From: Flavobacterium piscisymbiosum
Lineage (GTDB): Bacteria > Bacteroidota > Bacteroidia > Flavobacteriales > Flavobacteriaceae
NCBI RefSeq assembly: GCF_020905295.1
Contig: NZ_JAJJMM010000001.1
Span: 3,286,001 to 3,350,000 of the forward strand
Reading direction: 5' to 3'
DNA length: 64,000 nucleotides
The notes under the pieces were generated by a model. It had not been told where the DNA came from. It did not search any database and saw only the letters and a program-made list of their open reading frames with translations. The translations under genes were made by a program, and so were the position numbers. Positions 7,347 to 15,825 of the stretch are shown in pieces. The number at the start of each line of letters is the position of its first letter. The first letter of the stretch is position 1.

Positions 7347-9731
7347 ATGAAAAAAGTTAACCTCTTTATTTTTTTACTATTACCTCTTTTTTGTTTCGCA
7401 CAAACCTCTTTTAAATTAAGTGGAAAAATTGCTGATGAAAAATCATCAATAGCCTGGACAGATGTAGTAATAGTAAATCAGGAAGGGAAAATTATAAACG
7501 GAACAACGACAAAAACAGACGGCAGTTTTGAATTGATTTTGAATAAAGGATCTTATAAAGTAAAAATTAATGCACAGGGATATGCTGAATTTGAAAAAGA
7601 ATTTACAATAGAAAAAGAGACCAATTTAGGTTTGATTCTCTTAAAGGAAAATGTAACCAATTTGGGAGAAGTTGTTATTCAATCCAGAAAAAGTACCATC
7701 GAACAAAAAACAGATCGTTTGGTGTATAATCTTGAAAACAATGTAATAAATGTTGCGGCTGATGCATTGAGCGCTATAAACACGGCACCTGGAGTTGTGG
7801 TACAAAATAATGCGATCAATATATTAGGAAAAGGAACTTCGCGTGTTATGATCGACGGAAGAATGATCGAATTAACGGGAGAAGAACTCAATAATTTCCT
7901 GAAATCTATTTCGGCAAGTGATATCAAAAATATCGAAATTATAAGTAATCCTTCTTCAAAATATGAAGCTGAGGGAACTGGCGGACTGATCAATATTATT
8001 ATGAAAAAAGGAACTCGTAATTCCTGGAAAAATACAACGACAGCATCATATGATCAAAACAAATATGGGATTTATGCCTTAAGAAACAATTTCTTTTATA
8101 ATAAAAATAAGTTTAGGTTTTCAGCCAGCGTTAACGGAAAAACGGGGTATAAAAGTATTGAAGAAAATCTTGATATGTATTTTCTAGAAGGACCTTCTAA
8201 AATGTCAGCAAAGACTAAATTAAATGAAGACAACCTATCTGGAAAATTAGCAGTAGATTATGATTTTTCAGAAAGAACAAGTATTGGCTTTCAATTTTTA
8301 AAGGATAAAAGCAACCCTGATTTTGACTCGGATATCAGGATTAATAAATACAATACTCAGAACCAATTGGAGAGTTATGTGATAAATGAGAGTTTTTTAG
8401 ACAGGAAATCCGGCAACCAAACTTATAATTTGCATTTGATTACAAAACTCGATTCTCTTAACCGAAAATTGTCATTTGATGCCGATTACTTTACTTATAA
8501 TTCGAAATTCGACAGGGATTTTGTAGCCAATAATTATGCATCAGACGGAACTTTTGCTGATGTCAACCAATCAGGACGAAATCTTTCGAATCAGGATATT
8601 GATAATTTGAGTTTTAAGGCTGATATGGAACATCCGCTTCAGGCTTTTAATTTATCTTACGGAGCAAAATTGAGTTTTACTAAAAGCAATAGCGATGTAG
8701 TTTTCTTTAACACTATTACCGGAACTCCGGAATTAGATCTTAACCAAACCAACCAATTTATATACACCGAAAATAATCAGGCAATCTATATTAGCGCTGA
8801 TAAAAAAATCAACGAAAAATGGAATTTTCAAGTAGGATTGCGATTAGAAAATACACAAACAAGTGGTTTTTCGGAAAATCTGAATCAGGAAACGGTAAAC
8901 AATTATCTTAAATTATTTCCAACCTTTTATGCTTCTTATGCTAAAAATGAAAACAATAGTTTTAATTTGAATTACGGAAGAAGAATTCGAAGACCTAATT
9001 TTAGTTTATTAAATCCGTTTCGGGTTTACATTAGTAGTAATAGTTATTCTGAAGGAAATCCATTTTTGAAACCTTCTTTTAGCGATAATTTTGAATTTTC
9101 GCATTCGTATAAAAAAATAGTAAGAACCAGTGTTTTCCTAAATGCTATTACAGATGGTTACGGCGTAATATTTACTGCAAATCCGGAAACATTGACACAA
9201 GTGGTGTCGAGAGATAATTATTTTAAAGGCCTAAATTATGGAATTGGAGAAACCTATTCGGCTACTTTTACAGATTGGTGGCAGAGCGAGAATTCTTTGT
9301 ACTTTTTAGGATCAAACATTAGCTTCACAAAAGATATCAATGCAACGCCAACAAATGGCCTTGAAGTCGATTTTTCTACTAATAATACATTTTCATTGGG
9401 CAAGACAAGCAAGTTGCAAATAGATTTTAATTATACTGCACCTTATAAAAGTGGTTTGTATGCCACGGGATATACGTCAAGTCTGAATATTGGTTTTAAA
9501 CAGGATTTGCTAAATAAAACAATGCAGATTGCCTTTTTGGTAAATGATGTTTTTAATACGTCTTATTTAAAAGATGATGTCTCGATTGTAAATGGTGTAA
9601 AACAGGTTTATAGCCAAAATGAAAGCAACCGATTTGCACGCTTATCTATAGTTTATAATTTTGGTAACAAAAAAATTAATGTTAATCAGCGTGATTTTGG
9701 AAATCAGGATGAAAAAAATAGGGCGAGATAA
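7347..9731 (+). CDS. TonB-dependent outer membrane receptor, carboxypeptidase-regulatory-like N-terminus
   Basis: A 794-residue outer-membrane beta-barrel protein. The ATG at 7347 gives a clean signal peptide ending in CFAQ; the frame is open further upstream to 7257, but that ATG lies in the terminator tail. Residues ~20-105 are a CarboxypepD_reg-like domain (KLSGKIADEKSSIAW, TTTKTDGSFEL). A plug domain follows (VMIDGRMIEL, IEIISNPSSKYEAEGTGGLINIIMKK), then an outer-membrane beta-barrel ending with FARLSIVYNFGNKK. It belongs to the outer-membrane beta-barrel group without a SusD partner; none is adjacent. The ligand is unknown: siderophore, peptide or other nutrients are all possible. Confidence 0.9.
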   Translation: MKKVNLFIFLLLPLFCFAQTSFKLSGKIADEKSSIAWTDVVIVNQEGKIINGTTTKTDGSFELILNKGSYKVKINAQGYAEFEKEFTIEKETNLGLILLKENVTNLGEVVIQSRKSTIEQKTDRLVYNLENNVINVAADALSAINTAPGVVVQNNAINILGKGTSRVMIDGRMIELTGEELNNFLKSISASDIKNIEIISNPSSKYEAEGTGGLINIIMKKGTRNSWKNTTTASYDQNKYGIYALRNNFFYNKNKFRFSASVNGKTGYKSIEENLDMYFLEGPSKMSAKTKLNEDNLSGKLAVDYDFSERTSIGFQFLKDKSNPDFDSDIRINKYNTQNQLESYVINESFLDRKSGNQTYNLHLITKLDSLNRKLSFDADYFTYNSKFDRDFVANNYASDGTFADVNQSGRNLSNQDIDNLSFKADMEHPLQAFNLSYGAKLSFTKSNSDVVFFNTITGTPELDLNQTNQFIYTENNQAIYISADKKINEKWNFQVGLRLENTQTSGFSENLNQETVNNYLKLFPTFYASYAKNENNSFNLNYGRRIRRPNFSLLNPFRVYISSNSYSEGNPFLKPSFSDNFEFSHSYKKIVRTSVFLNAITDGYGVIFTANPETLTQVVSRDNYFKGLNYGIGETYSATFTDWWQSENSLYFLGSNISFTKDINATPTNGLEVDFSTNNTFSLGKTSKLQIDFNYTAPYKSGLYATGYTSSLNIGFKQDLLNKTMQIAFLVNDVFNTSYLKDDVSIVNGVKQVYSQNESNRFARLSIVYNFGNKKINVNQRDFGNQDEKNRAR

Positions 9732-9781
9732 TTTTTGAATTAGATAATTAGATAATTAGTCAATTAGATAATTTGTAGTAT

Positions 9782-9815
9782 CCTAACAGGTTTTTAAAAT
9801 CTGTTAGGTATTTTT
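9782..9815. terminator. hairpin with T run, related to the repeat at 4570
   Basis: Arms CCTAACAGGTTTT and AAAATCTGTTAGG (9782-9794 and 9796-9808, one G-T wobble), then TATTTTTTT. It follows the TonB receptor. An AT-rich direct repeat (TAGATAAT three times) lies at about 9741-9772. Confidence 0.65.
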
Positions 9816-9902
9816 TTACGAGTGATTTTTTGAGATACGGTAATTACTAAACGTACAGTTTGTGTTTAAGCTTTGCTGTTTTTAAATAGTGTCATACCCT
9901 GA

Positions 9903-10571
9903 TTATAAAAAGAATGCTAGTAAAATCCCGAGAACAATCATCGAAACTTTAGCAATATTGAATTTATGCCCTTCGCTGCTTTCGAAAATAATAGTTGATG
10001 AGATATGAAATAAAATCCCGATTACGATCGCAGTAATTTCTGTGTAATAATCATTTAGAAACGCCAAATATTGTGATGCAATTGTACCAAGCGGTGTCAT
10101 GATTGCAAAAGTTAGCATGAAGGCAAAAATGGCTTTTTTATTTAGATTAGCATTGATGAAAAATGTGGTTAAAATCACGGCAATTGGCAGGTGATGAATG
10201 GCAATACCGAGTGCTAAATCATGATGGTGACTTACTGGGAATCCTTCTAAAAAGGCGTGAATACAAAGGCTTATAAAAAGCAACCACGGAATTTGACTCA
10301 TTTGTGCATGTCCGTGAACGTGTCCGTGTTCAGCTCCTTTTGAGAAAAATTCTAATATGATCTGGAACAAAATTCCGACCATGATAAATATACCTATATT
10401 ATGATTGTGCGTTTCGTAAACGTCCGGCAGCAAATGCATTACGGTTAATGACAGTAAAAATGAACCGCTAAAAGCAAGCAATAATTTTAGATTGGTCTTG
10501 CTTTTTGGTTTTAAAAACAAAGCCACAATATAACCTAAAAGTACAGAAAATAAGGGTAATAGATAATTCAT
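9903..10571 (-). CDS. ZIP family metal transporter
   Basis: A 222-residue inner-membrane protein with about eight hydrophobic segments. The ZIP metal-binding helices are clear: HAFLEGFPV near residues 105-113 and AIHHLPIAVIL near 124-134, where Pro-Ile replaces the Pro-Glu of HHxPEG. A histidine-rich loop (GAEHGHVHGHAQ) lies between helices III and IV, as in zinc and iron members. The metal is not determinable; the substitution in the second metal motif may affect selectivity. It stands alone, convergent with the TonB receptor. Confidence 0.9.
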   Translation of the reverse strand: MNYLLPLFSVLLGYIVALFLKPKSKTNLKLLLAFSGSFLLSLTVMHLLPDVYETHNHNIGIFIMVGILFQIILEFFSKGAEHGHVHGHAQMSQIPWLLFISLCIHAFLEGFPVSHHHDLALGIAIHHLPIAVILTTFFINANLNKKAIFAFMLTFAIMTPLGTIASQYLAFLNDYYTEITAIVIGILFHISSTIIFESSEGHKFNIAKVSMIVLGILLAFFL

Positions 10572-10667
10572 TTCGTTTTGGTGTAATCGTTGATTTGCTT
10601 AATCGGTTAATCGAATAATTGTTTTGTTTTCTAACGATTAAACAAATTAACAGTTAAACAATTAAAC

Positions 10668-11432
10668 CTATTTAAAAATCATGATTAATCGTTCGCTTTC
10701 GGTTTTATGAAACTTTTTGAGTTTATAATCTCCAAAAATATCTAAGAGATAAATTCCGGCTTCATCCATTAATTCCTGAAAGTCTTTGAGCGTAAGGGCT
10801 TTTACTTTTTCGGTAAAATGATATTGACGTCCCTGGTCTTCAAAATCTATTTCCTTAAAAATATGTCCGTCTTCAACGTATCTTTTTATTTTAAAATCGA
10901 TATCATCTACTGTTTTTACTTCTTCGGGAACCAAAGTTTCGATTACATTGGCGACGTTCATAAAGTCTATAACGGCAAAACCATATTCAGACAGGCTTTC
11001 TTTGATGGCTTTTAGGGTGGTAAGGTTATCATCGTCACTTTCGAAATAGCCAAAACTGGTAAACAGGTTAAAAATAGCATCGAACTTTTCTTCAAAAGGT
11101 TCGCGCATATCATGTACTTTAAAATGCAGGGTTTCGTTGCTGTTTTTACTGGCTTCGGCAATACTGTTTTCAGACAAATCGGCACCAAGAACATTAAATC
11201 CTAATTGATTTAAATAAATAGAATGACGGCCTTTTCCGCATGCTAAATCCAGCACTTTTGCTTTTTCAGGCAGATTAAGATAATGCGTTAGATTATCCAT
11301 GAAAATCTGTGCTTCGCGATAGTTTCTATCTTTATAAAGTATGTGGTAATATGGAGTATCAAACCATGATGTAAACCAATTTTCGGTGTTACGCTCCTGA
11401 TTTGGTGTTGATGAGTTTGGTGCTTCAGACAT
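10668..11432 (-). CDS. class I SAM-dependent methyltransferase
   Basis: A 254-residue protein. Motif I VLDLACGKGRHSIYL is near residues 59-73, the acidic residue that binds the adenosine ribose is in VLGADLSENSI, and FDAIFNLFTSFGYFE follows motif III. The substrate is not indicated; the fold is that of small-molecule methyltransferases (Methyltransf_25). It is divergent from the THUMP RNA methyltransferase gene, with back-to-back -7 elements between them. Confidence 0.88.
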   Translation of the reverse strand: MSEAPNSSTPNQERNTENWFTSWFDTPYYHILYKDRNYREAQIFMDNLTHYLNLPEKAKVLDLACGKGRHSIYLNQLGFNVLGADLSENSIAEASKNSNETLHFKVHDMREPFEEKFDAIFNLFTSFGYFESDDDNLTTLKAIKESLSEYGFAVIDFMNVANVIETLVPEEVKTVDDIDFKIKRYVEDGHIFKEIDFEDQGRQYHFTEKVKALTLKDFQELMDEAGIYLLDIFGDYKLKKFHKTESERLIMIFK

Positions 11433-11462
11433 TTATTCTATTTCAATTAATTCAAAGTCCCG

Positions 11463-11481
11463 CAAATTTAGTGTATTTTTG
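11463..11481. promoter_or_regulatory. back-to-back divergent -7 elements
   Basis: On the minus strand 11470-11463 reads TAAATTTG, facing the methyltransferase. On the plus strand 11474-11481 reads TATTTTTG, facing the THUMP gene. They are separated by three bases. Neither has an obvious TTTG at -33. Confidence 0.5.
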
Positions 11482-11564
11482 CCGAAAAATAACTATTTCG
11501 TGAGGATACCTGAATAATCAGATGTTGGTTTGCGATCGGAGTTTTTTTTAATACAAAAATAAAG

Positions 11565-12728
11565 ATGGAAGAAAATTTTAGAATGATAGCCAAATGTTTT
11601 TTTGGTTTTGAAGAAATATTAGAAAAAGAATTGCGTGATCTTGGTGCTCAGGATGTCGAAAAAGGAGTGAGAATGGTGAGTTTTAAAGGCGATAAGGGTT
11701 TTATGTACAAAGCCAATTTATCTCTTAGAACTGCACTTAAAGTGTTAAAACCTATTTACTCGTTTAGAGCCAATAATGAGCAGGCATTATATAAAGGAAT
11801 TTCTGGTGTAAACTGGTCTAAATTATTAAATGCTAACCAGACTTTTGTAATTGATGCAACGGTACATTCGACTTATTTTAATCACTCTGAGTTTGTTTCT
11901 CAAAAATGTAAGGATGCAATTGTAGATCAGTTTAGAGAAAGAACGGGACAACGCCCAAGTATTGATAAAGCTTTTCCTGATTTACGAATCAATGTGCATA
12001 TCGATAAAGATCAGGTTTCGGTAGCTTTAGATACTTCCGGGAATTCATTGCATCAGCGTGGTTACAGAACAGCTACGAATATTGCACCTATCAACGAGGT
12101 TTTGGCAGCAGGGATTTTGTTGTTATCGGGTTGGGAAGGACAAAGTCATTTTCTGGACCCAATGTGCGGTTCTGGAACTTTCCTGGCAGAAGCGGCTATG
12201 ATTGCTTGTAATATTCCGGCAAACATAAACCGTAAAGAATTTGCTTTCGAAAAATGGAAAGACTGGGATAATGATTTGTTTGAACAGATTATAAACAGTC
12301 TGATGAAAAAAACAAAAGAATTTCATTACACGATAAAAGGGTTTGATAAAGCGCCAAGTGCGGTAAATAAAGCCAAAGACAATATCAGAAATGCGAATTT
12401 AGAAGATTATGTTACGATCAAAGAGGAAAACTTTTTTGATACAGAAAAAGATGTAGAAGGAAAGCTGCACATGGTTTTTAATCCGCCTTATGATGAGCGT
12501 TTGGACATTCACATGGAAGAATTCTACAAAAATATTGGTGATACTTTAAAGAAAAGCTACCCGGGAACAAATGCCTGGTTTATTACAGCAAATCTTGAGG
12601 CACTGAAATTTGTGGGATTAAAACCTTCAAGAAAAATCAAACTCTTTAACGCAAGTCTTGAAGCGCGTTTGGTAAAATACGAAATGTACGAAGGAAGTAA
12701 GAGAACGAAATTTCAGGTTTCTGAGTAA
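11565..12728 (+). CDS. THUMP-domain 23S rRNA guanine-N2 methyltransferase (RlmL N-terminal type)
   Basis: A 387-residue RNA methyltransferase. An N-terminal ferredoxin-like/THUMP region (about residues 5-160) precedes a Rossmann methyltransferase. The latter has LDPMCGSGTFLAEAAMIA near residues 196-213 and the catalytic NPPYDERL near 305-312. This corresponds to the RlmL half of E. coli RlmKL, which makes m2G2445 in 23S rRNA; the RlmK half is absent, as usual in Bacteroidota. The substrate assignment is by family only. Confidence 0.88.
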   Translation: MEENFRMIAKCFFGFEEILEKELRDLGAQDVEKGVRMVSFKGDKGFMYKANLSLRTALKVLKPIYSFRANNEQALYKGISGVNWSKLLNANQTFVIDATVHSTYFNHSEFVSQKCKDAIVDQFRERTGQRPSIDKAFPDLRINVHIDKDQVSVALDTSGNSLHQRGYRTATNIAPINEVLAAGILLLSGWEGQSHFLDPMCGSGTFLAEAAMIACNIPANINRKEFAFEKWKDWDNDLFEQIINSLMKKTKEFHYTIKGFDKAPSAVNKAKDNIRNANLEDYVTIKEENFFDTEKDVEGKLHMVFNPPYDERLDIHMEEFYKNIGDTLKKSYPGTNAWFITANLEALKFVGLKPSRKIKLFNASLEARLVKYEMYEGSKRTKFQVSE

Positions 12729-12730
12729 GC

Positions 12731-12813
12731 TTCTAAGATACTAAGATGCTAAGTTTTTTTTAGCTTTGCTTTATTGCTTACTAATAAGAACTTAGCATCT
12801 TAGTATCTCAGAA
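12731..12813. repeat. inverted CTAAG-type repeat, first pair
   Basis: 25-base arms at 12731-12755 and 12789-12813 with one mismatch (core CTAAGATGCTAAGTT), and a T run after the left arm. A second diverged pair lies at about 12855-12905. The arms are built from 8-base units of the form nnnCTTAG or nnnCTCAG. The same family occurs at 18541, 19604 and 25913. The element may also end transcription of the RNA methyltransferase gene. Confidence 0.8.
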
Positions 12814-12919
12814 CCTTAGAGCCTTTAAAAAAAATAATTTAAGTTTCAGGAAGCTAAGTTTTAAAAGAAAAAAACTTAGAATCTTAGCCTCTCAGAACCT
12901 TAGTAACTTTTAAAAAAAA

Positions 12920-13156
12920 ATGTCAAAACTACAAGTAAGAGCTTTTTTATACCAATTAGGATGTTTTGCAATTTTATTTATTGCAGGACGATATATAGTA
13001 GCAATGTATACAGGACTAACGGGACTTTGGATTCCTATGACTGCTTTTATTGTGGCTACTTTGATTTCGCCTAAATTTCAGGCAGTAAAAACCAAAGATG
13101 GTGAAAAGCTGTACATGAAATGGATTTTTATAAAAGGAATCAGAGAAATAGGATAA
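12920..13156 (+). CDS. small membrane protein of unknown function
   Basis: A 78-residue protein with two hydrophobic segments, about residues 10-30 (LYQLGCFAILFIAGRYIVAM) and 34-52 (GLWIPMTAFIVATLISPKF), and a basic C-terminus (KLYMKWIFIKGIREIG). I do not recognise a named family. The well-formed open frame and stable hydrophobic pattern suggest a real gene. It lies between repeat elements and has no operon partner. Confidence 0.65.
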   Translation: MSKLQVRAFLYQLGCFAILFIAGRYIVAMYTGLTGLWIPMTAFIVATLISPKFQAVKTKDGEKLYMKWIFIKGIREIG

Positions 13157-13197
13157 TTTAGTTAGCCAGAGAATTAAAGGATTATAAAGATTTTTTA

Positions 13198-13285
13198 TTT
13201 CACGCAGATTGGCAGATTTGAGCAGATTAAAATCTGATAATTATCTGAGTGCATCTGCTTAAATCTTTTTAAAATCTGCGTGAAA
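13198..13285. repeat. palindromic repeat TTTCACGCAGATT
   Basis: 13-base perfect arms TTTCACGCAGATT (13198-13210) and AATCTGCGTGAAA (13273-13285). The interior contains several degenerate AGATTT/AAATCT phrases. A partial copy (TTATTTCACGCGG) recurs at 13313-13325, just before the racemase remnant. Confidence 0.75.
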
Positions 13286-13334
13286 AACTATTACACACAG
13301 AAAGATAGATTTTTATTTCACGCGGAAAACTAAG

Positions 13335-13502
13335 AAACGTTATCTGGAAATTGCCAACCAATTGATAAAAGACGGAGCTGAAGGAATTATTTTAGGTTGT
13401 ACCGAAATTCCGTTAGTGATAAAACCCGGAGATCTTTCGGTGCCTATTTTTGATACTACTTTGATGCATTCAAAAGCAGCTGTTGATTTTCAGCTGTCTT
13501 AA
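13335..13502 (+). pseudogene. C-terminal remnant of an aspartate/glutamate racemase family gene
   Basis: Reading from 13335, the frame gives KRYLEIANQLIKDGAEGI then ILGCTEIPLVIKPGD then VPIFDTTLMHSKAAVDF and a TAA at 13500-13502. GCTEIP with its catalytic cysteine, and the FDTT-x-x-H segment, are hallmarks of the C-terminal half of aspartate/glutamate racemases (about 230-240 residues). Only about 55 codons remain, with no start codon in the homologous part. An in-frame TGA at 13281 closes the frame upstream. The break falls at a partial copy of the TTTCACGC repeat. Confidence 0.85.
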
Positions 13503-13519
13503 GAGTTTTTATATAATAG

Positions 13520-13559
13520 AAAAAGCCATGAACTTATTAATTTAAATTCATGGCTTTTT
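13520..13559. terminator. bidirectional hairpin terminator
   Basis: Arms AAAAAGCCATGAA (13520-13532) and TTCATGGCTTTTT (13547-13559), perfect over 13 bases with A and T tracts on the outside. It serves the pseudogene side and the minus-strand gene ending at 13560. Confidence 0.8.
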
Positions 13560-14498
13560 TTATTTTTGATATTCTTTGACTTTTACTGATTTGTTGTTTT
13601 TTATTTCATACTCAGTATAAGTTGTTTTATCGTTGTCTTCGAAACTTTGAACTTTTTTAATCAAATAGAAATTGTTATTCGACCATTTGTAGTAATAGTC
13701 GGTTTCGTTTCCGCTTCCGTCAGCTTCAAATTTTACAAATTCTTTGTTTTTTTGGTCGAAATTTAAAGATTCTAAAGCTTCAAGTTTTGTATTTCTTATA
13801 AACTGTTTTTTAGTTTTATCATAAACAAAGTATAGGTAACCGCTATCAAATTTAATTCTATCCGGAAAATAGATGGGAATTTTAATGTCAAGAAGTCCGT
13901 CAAAATTTAGATCTTCTAATTCTACTGTTGCGTCTTTTTCGTAAATGGCTTTATTAAAGCCGGAAATTGTTTGTACTTTTTCTTTTTTAGCATTATAAAT
14001 ATCCAGTTTGCTGATTAAGAAATTATCAGCTAATTCGCCATTTGTGTTTTCAGCTTTACCTTTATATTGGTTTAATTTGTAACTGTAATTTTTTGGATTA
14101 AACGAAGATAAATCTTCCAGACAAGAAAGAGTGGCATTAAGTTTTTTATCTTTCTTGGCGTTTTGCCATATCCCGCTTAGTTTATACTCACTGTCTAATT
14201 GTAATGAAAAAGAGCCTGTTTTTGTAGGCACATTTCCTTTTTTAGTTGCGGTATAGGTTGTTTCGTCAAGTTTTATTTCGCCTGCCTTATAGATGCCTTT
14301 TGTAAAAATAGGCATGTTTTGTTTATTTTTTCCGTAATAATAGCTTCCTGAAACAGAATCTTGTCCCTGAATGAATTCAATAGTCATTTCTATAGGATAC
14401 TTGTCTATTTTTCCGGAGAAATGCAACGAAGTCTTTACAATCGTTTTTTGAGCAAAAGCGATTTGGCTAAAAGCAAAAAGAATAAGGATTTTGTTCAT
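13560..14498 (-). CDS. secreted protein of unknown function, XAC2610-like C-terminus
   Basis: A 312-residue protein with a signal peptide (MNKILILFAFSQIAFAQ). The N-terminal third looks like a beta-barrel-like domain (IEMTIEFIQGQDSVSGSYYY, SGIWQNAKKDKKLNATL). The C-terminal part has an acidic DLNFDGLLDIKIPI motif at about residues 198-211 followed by FVYDKTKKQF, resembling the XAC2610/VCBS-type proteins of unknown function. It is the last gene of the run rlmD, DUF6452, DUF6048 and this gene on the minus strand (11 bases after the DUF6048 gene). Confidence 0.7.
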   Translation of the reverse strand: MNKILILFAFSQIAFAQKTIVKTSLHFSGKIDKYPIEMTIEFIQGQDSVSGSYYYGKNKQNMPIFTKGIYKAGEIKLDETTYTATKKGNVPTKTGSFSLQLDSEYKLSGIWQNAKKDKKLNATLSCLEDLSSFNPKNYSYKLNQYKGKAENTNGELADNFLISKLDIYNAKKEKVQTISGFNKAIYEKDATVELEDLNFDGLLDIKIPIYFPDRIKFDSGYLYFVYDKTKKQFIRNTKLEALESLNFDQKNKEFVKFEADGSGNETDYYYKWSNNNFYLIKKVQSFEDNDKTTYTEYEIKNNKSVKVKEYQK

Positions 14499-14509
14499 TT
14501 AGCTCAAAA

Positions 14510-15307
14510 CTAATTTTTAGGAGTTTCTATAATTTGCGGAATAATAGTTTTTTTCTTGTAAAGCGGAATAAAGTAGGAAACGGTGTAATTGAAACCTACT
14601 CCAAAACTTCCGTCGTAAGTTCTGTTAAATCCTGGTATGTATAAATTATCAAATCCTGATGGTTTTGAATTGGCTACGAGCATTTTTAGCTGAACGCCAA
14701 ACCCAACAAATACATTATTAAAAACTTTTGCTTTTAAACCTAAAGCAACTTCCAGCCATCCTGCTGTTAGGCCGGTATATTTTTGACCAGCAGCAATTGG
14801 GGGCTGTTCTCCCCAATACGGATTTGCATTGTATATTTTATAATTATTAAGCTGCTGACTAAAAGTACTAAATCCGCCTCGTAAACCTATTGTAATTAAG
14901 TTTTCCATGTCGAGCCAGTTTTGATATAAATTATAGTCAAAACCACCTTTTATGTACGTTCCTGTGGCGGTTGAGTTCAATCTGTCATCATCTGTGGTTT
15001 TATCTTCAAAACCCAGTTCGGCTGCGATATAGTATTTTTTCGTTAAACGAAAATCGCCTACAATTTCAATTCCTTTATAATCTTTGTCATAAAGACCACG
15101 CGTCAGTTTGTATAAATCAACACCTACACGAAGACCATAGCGATCTGTTTTGATGCTGTCTTTTTTTACTTCCTCAAGAGCAGGTTTTGCAGTTTCGGTT
15201 TTGGGCTTTTCTTTTGTTACTGTTTTAGTTGCTGTTTCCTGACTATAGCCCAAAAACATTGAAAACAATAAGAAAGAACTAAAAATATACTTCAAGGTGT
15301 GTTTCAT
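14510..15307 (-). CDS. DUF6048 family outer-membrane-like protein
   Basis: 265 residues from the ATG at 15307 (MKHTLKYIFSSFLLFSMFLGYSQ gives a signal peptide, written here with its start only as a description). A Lys/Thr/Glu-rich linker follows, then a beta-strand-rich domain (GLRVGVDLYKLTRG, YYIAAELGFEDKTT, IGLRGGFSTFSQQ, VGFNYTVSYFIPLY) typical of a small outer-membrane barrel. An ATG four codons upstream (15319) is possible. The start overlaps the preceding DUF6452 gene by 29 bases, so the two are probably translationally coupled. I recognise the pair as DUF6452/DUF6048 from Flavobacteriaceae; function unknown. Confidence 0.8.
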   Translation of the reverse strand: MKHTLKYIFSSFLLFSMFLGYSQETATKTVTKEKPKTETAKPALEEVKKDSIKTDRYGLRVGVDLYKLTRGLYDKDYKGIEIVGDFRLTKKYYIAAELGFEDKTTDDDRLNSTATGTYIKGGFDYNLYQNWLDMENLITIGLRGGFSTFSQQLNNYKIYNANPYWGEQPPIAAGQKYTGLTAGWLEVALGLKAKVFNNVFVGFGVQLKMLVANSKPSGFDNLYIPGFNRTYDGSFGVGFNYTVSYFIPLYKKKTIIPQIIETPKN

Positions 15308-15815
15308 TTTCAGATTCAATGTTACGGGTTTTTACAAAAATTTGCTGCATCCAATTACCATCACCATCCGGATCAGTTCGTACAAAAGGATTTACGGGAG
15401 CGAGTGTAAAAGTAGTTTTAAAACCGCAGGCTCTCGATACATATACATTTTGATGTGTATAATCAATTTTTAGTACATCGGTATTTATGGCAGCAGCATT
15501 TGGACTTAATGAGTTATAGACAAATTTGTATGTTGTCGAAATCGTGTCTGTTCGCAACGGGACAGAAACAGTACTAGCACTTGTTACGTATTTAGTAGTA
15601 TCTGTCACACTTTTATTAAAAATAATTCCTTCTGTTTTTCCTGCTCCAATAACCATTAAATTATTTACATTTCTAGGTTTTGACGGATCATTAATATCGT
15701 AAAATGAAATTACTAATCGAGGAGTGGTGGGCGTATTTGCATCACAAATATCATCTTTTTCACAGCTTGATAAACCAAACGTAAAGACCAATAAAAGAGA
15801 GATTATTTTTTTCAT
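15279..15815 (-). CDS. DUF6452 family lipoprotein
   Basis: A 178-residue protein with a lipoprotein signal peptide ending LSSC (lipidated Cys18). The mature part is a beta-sandwich-like domain (RLVISFYDIND, TYKFVYNSLSPNAAAI, VYVSRACGFKTTF). The DUF6452 name is from memory. It follows rlmD by 10 bases and overlaps the DUF6048 gene, so all three form one operon. Possibly it helps the DUF6048 barrel in the envelope, which is inference. Confidence 0.78.
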   Translation of the reverse strand: MKKIISLLLVFTFGLSSCEKDDICDANTPTTPRLVISFYDINDPSKPRNVNNLMVIGAGKTEGIIFNKSVTDTTKYVTSASTVSVPLRTDTISTTYKFVYNSLSPNAAAINTDVLKIDYTHQNVYVSRACGFKTTFTLAPVNPFVRTDPDGDGNWMQQIFVKTRNIESENETHLEVYF

Positions 15816-15825
15816 TTATATTTTG

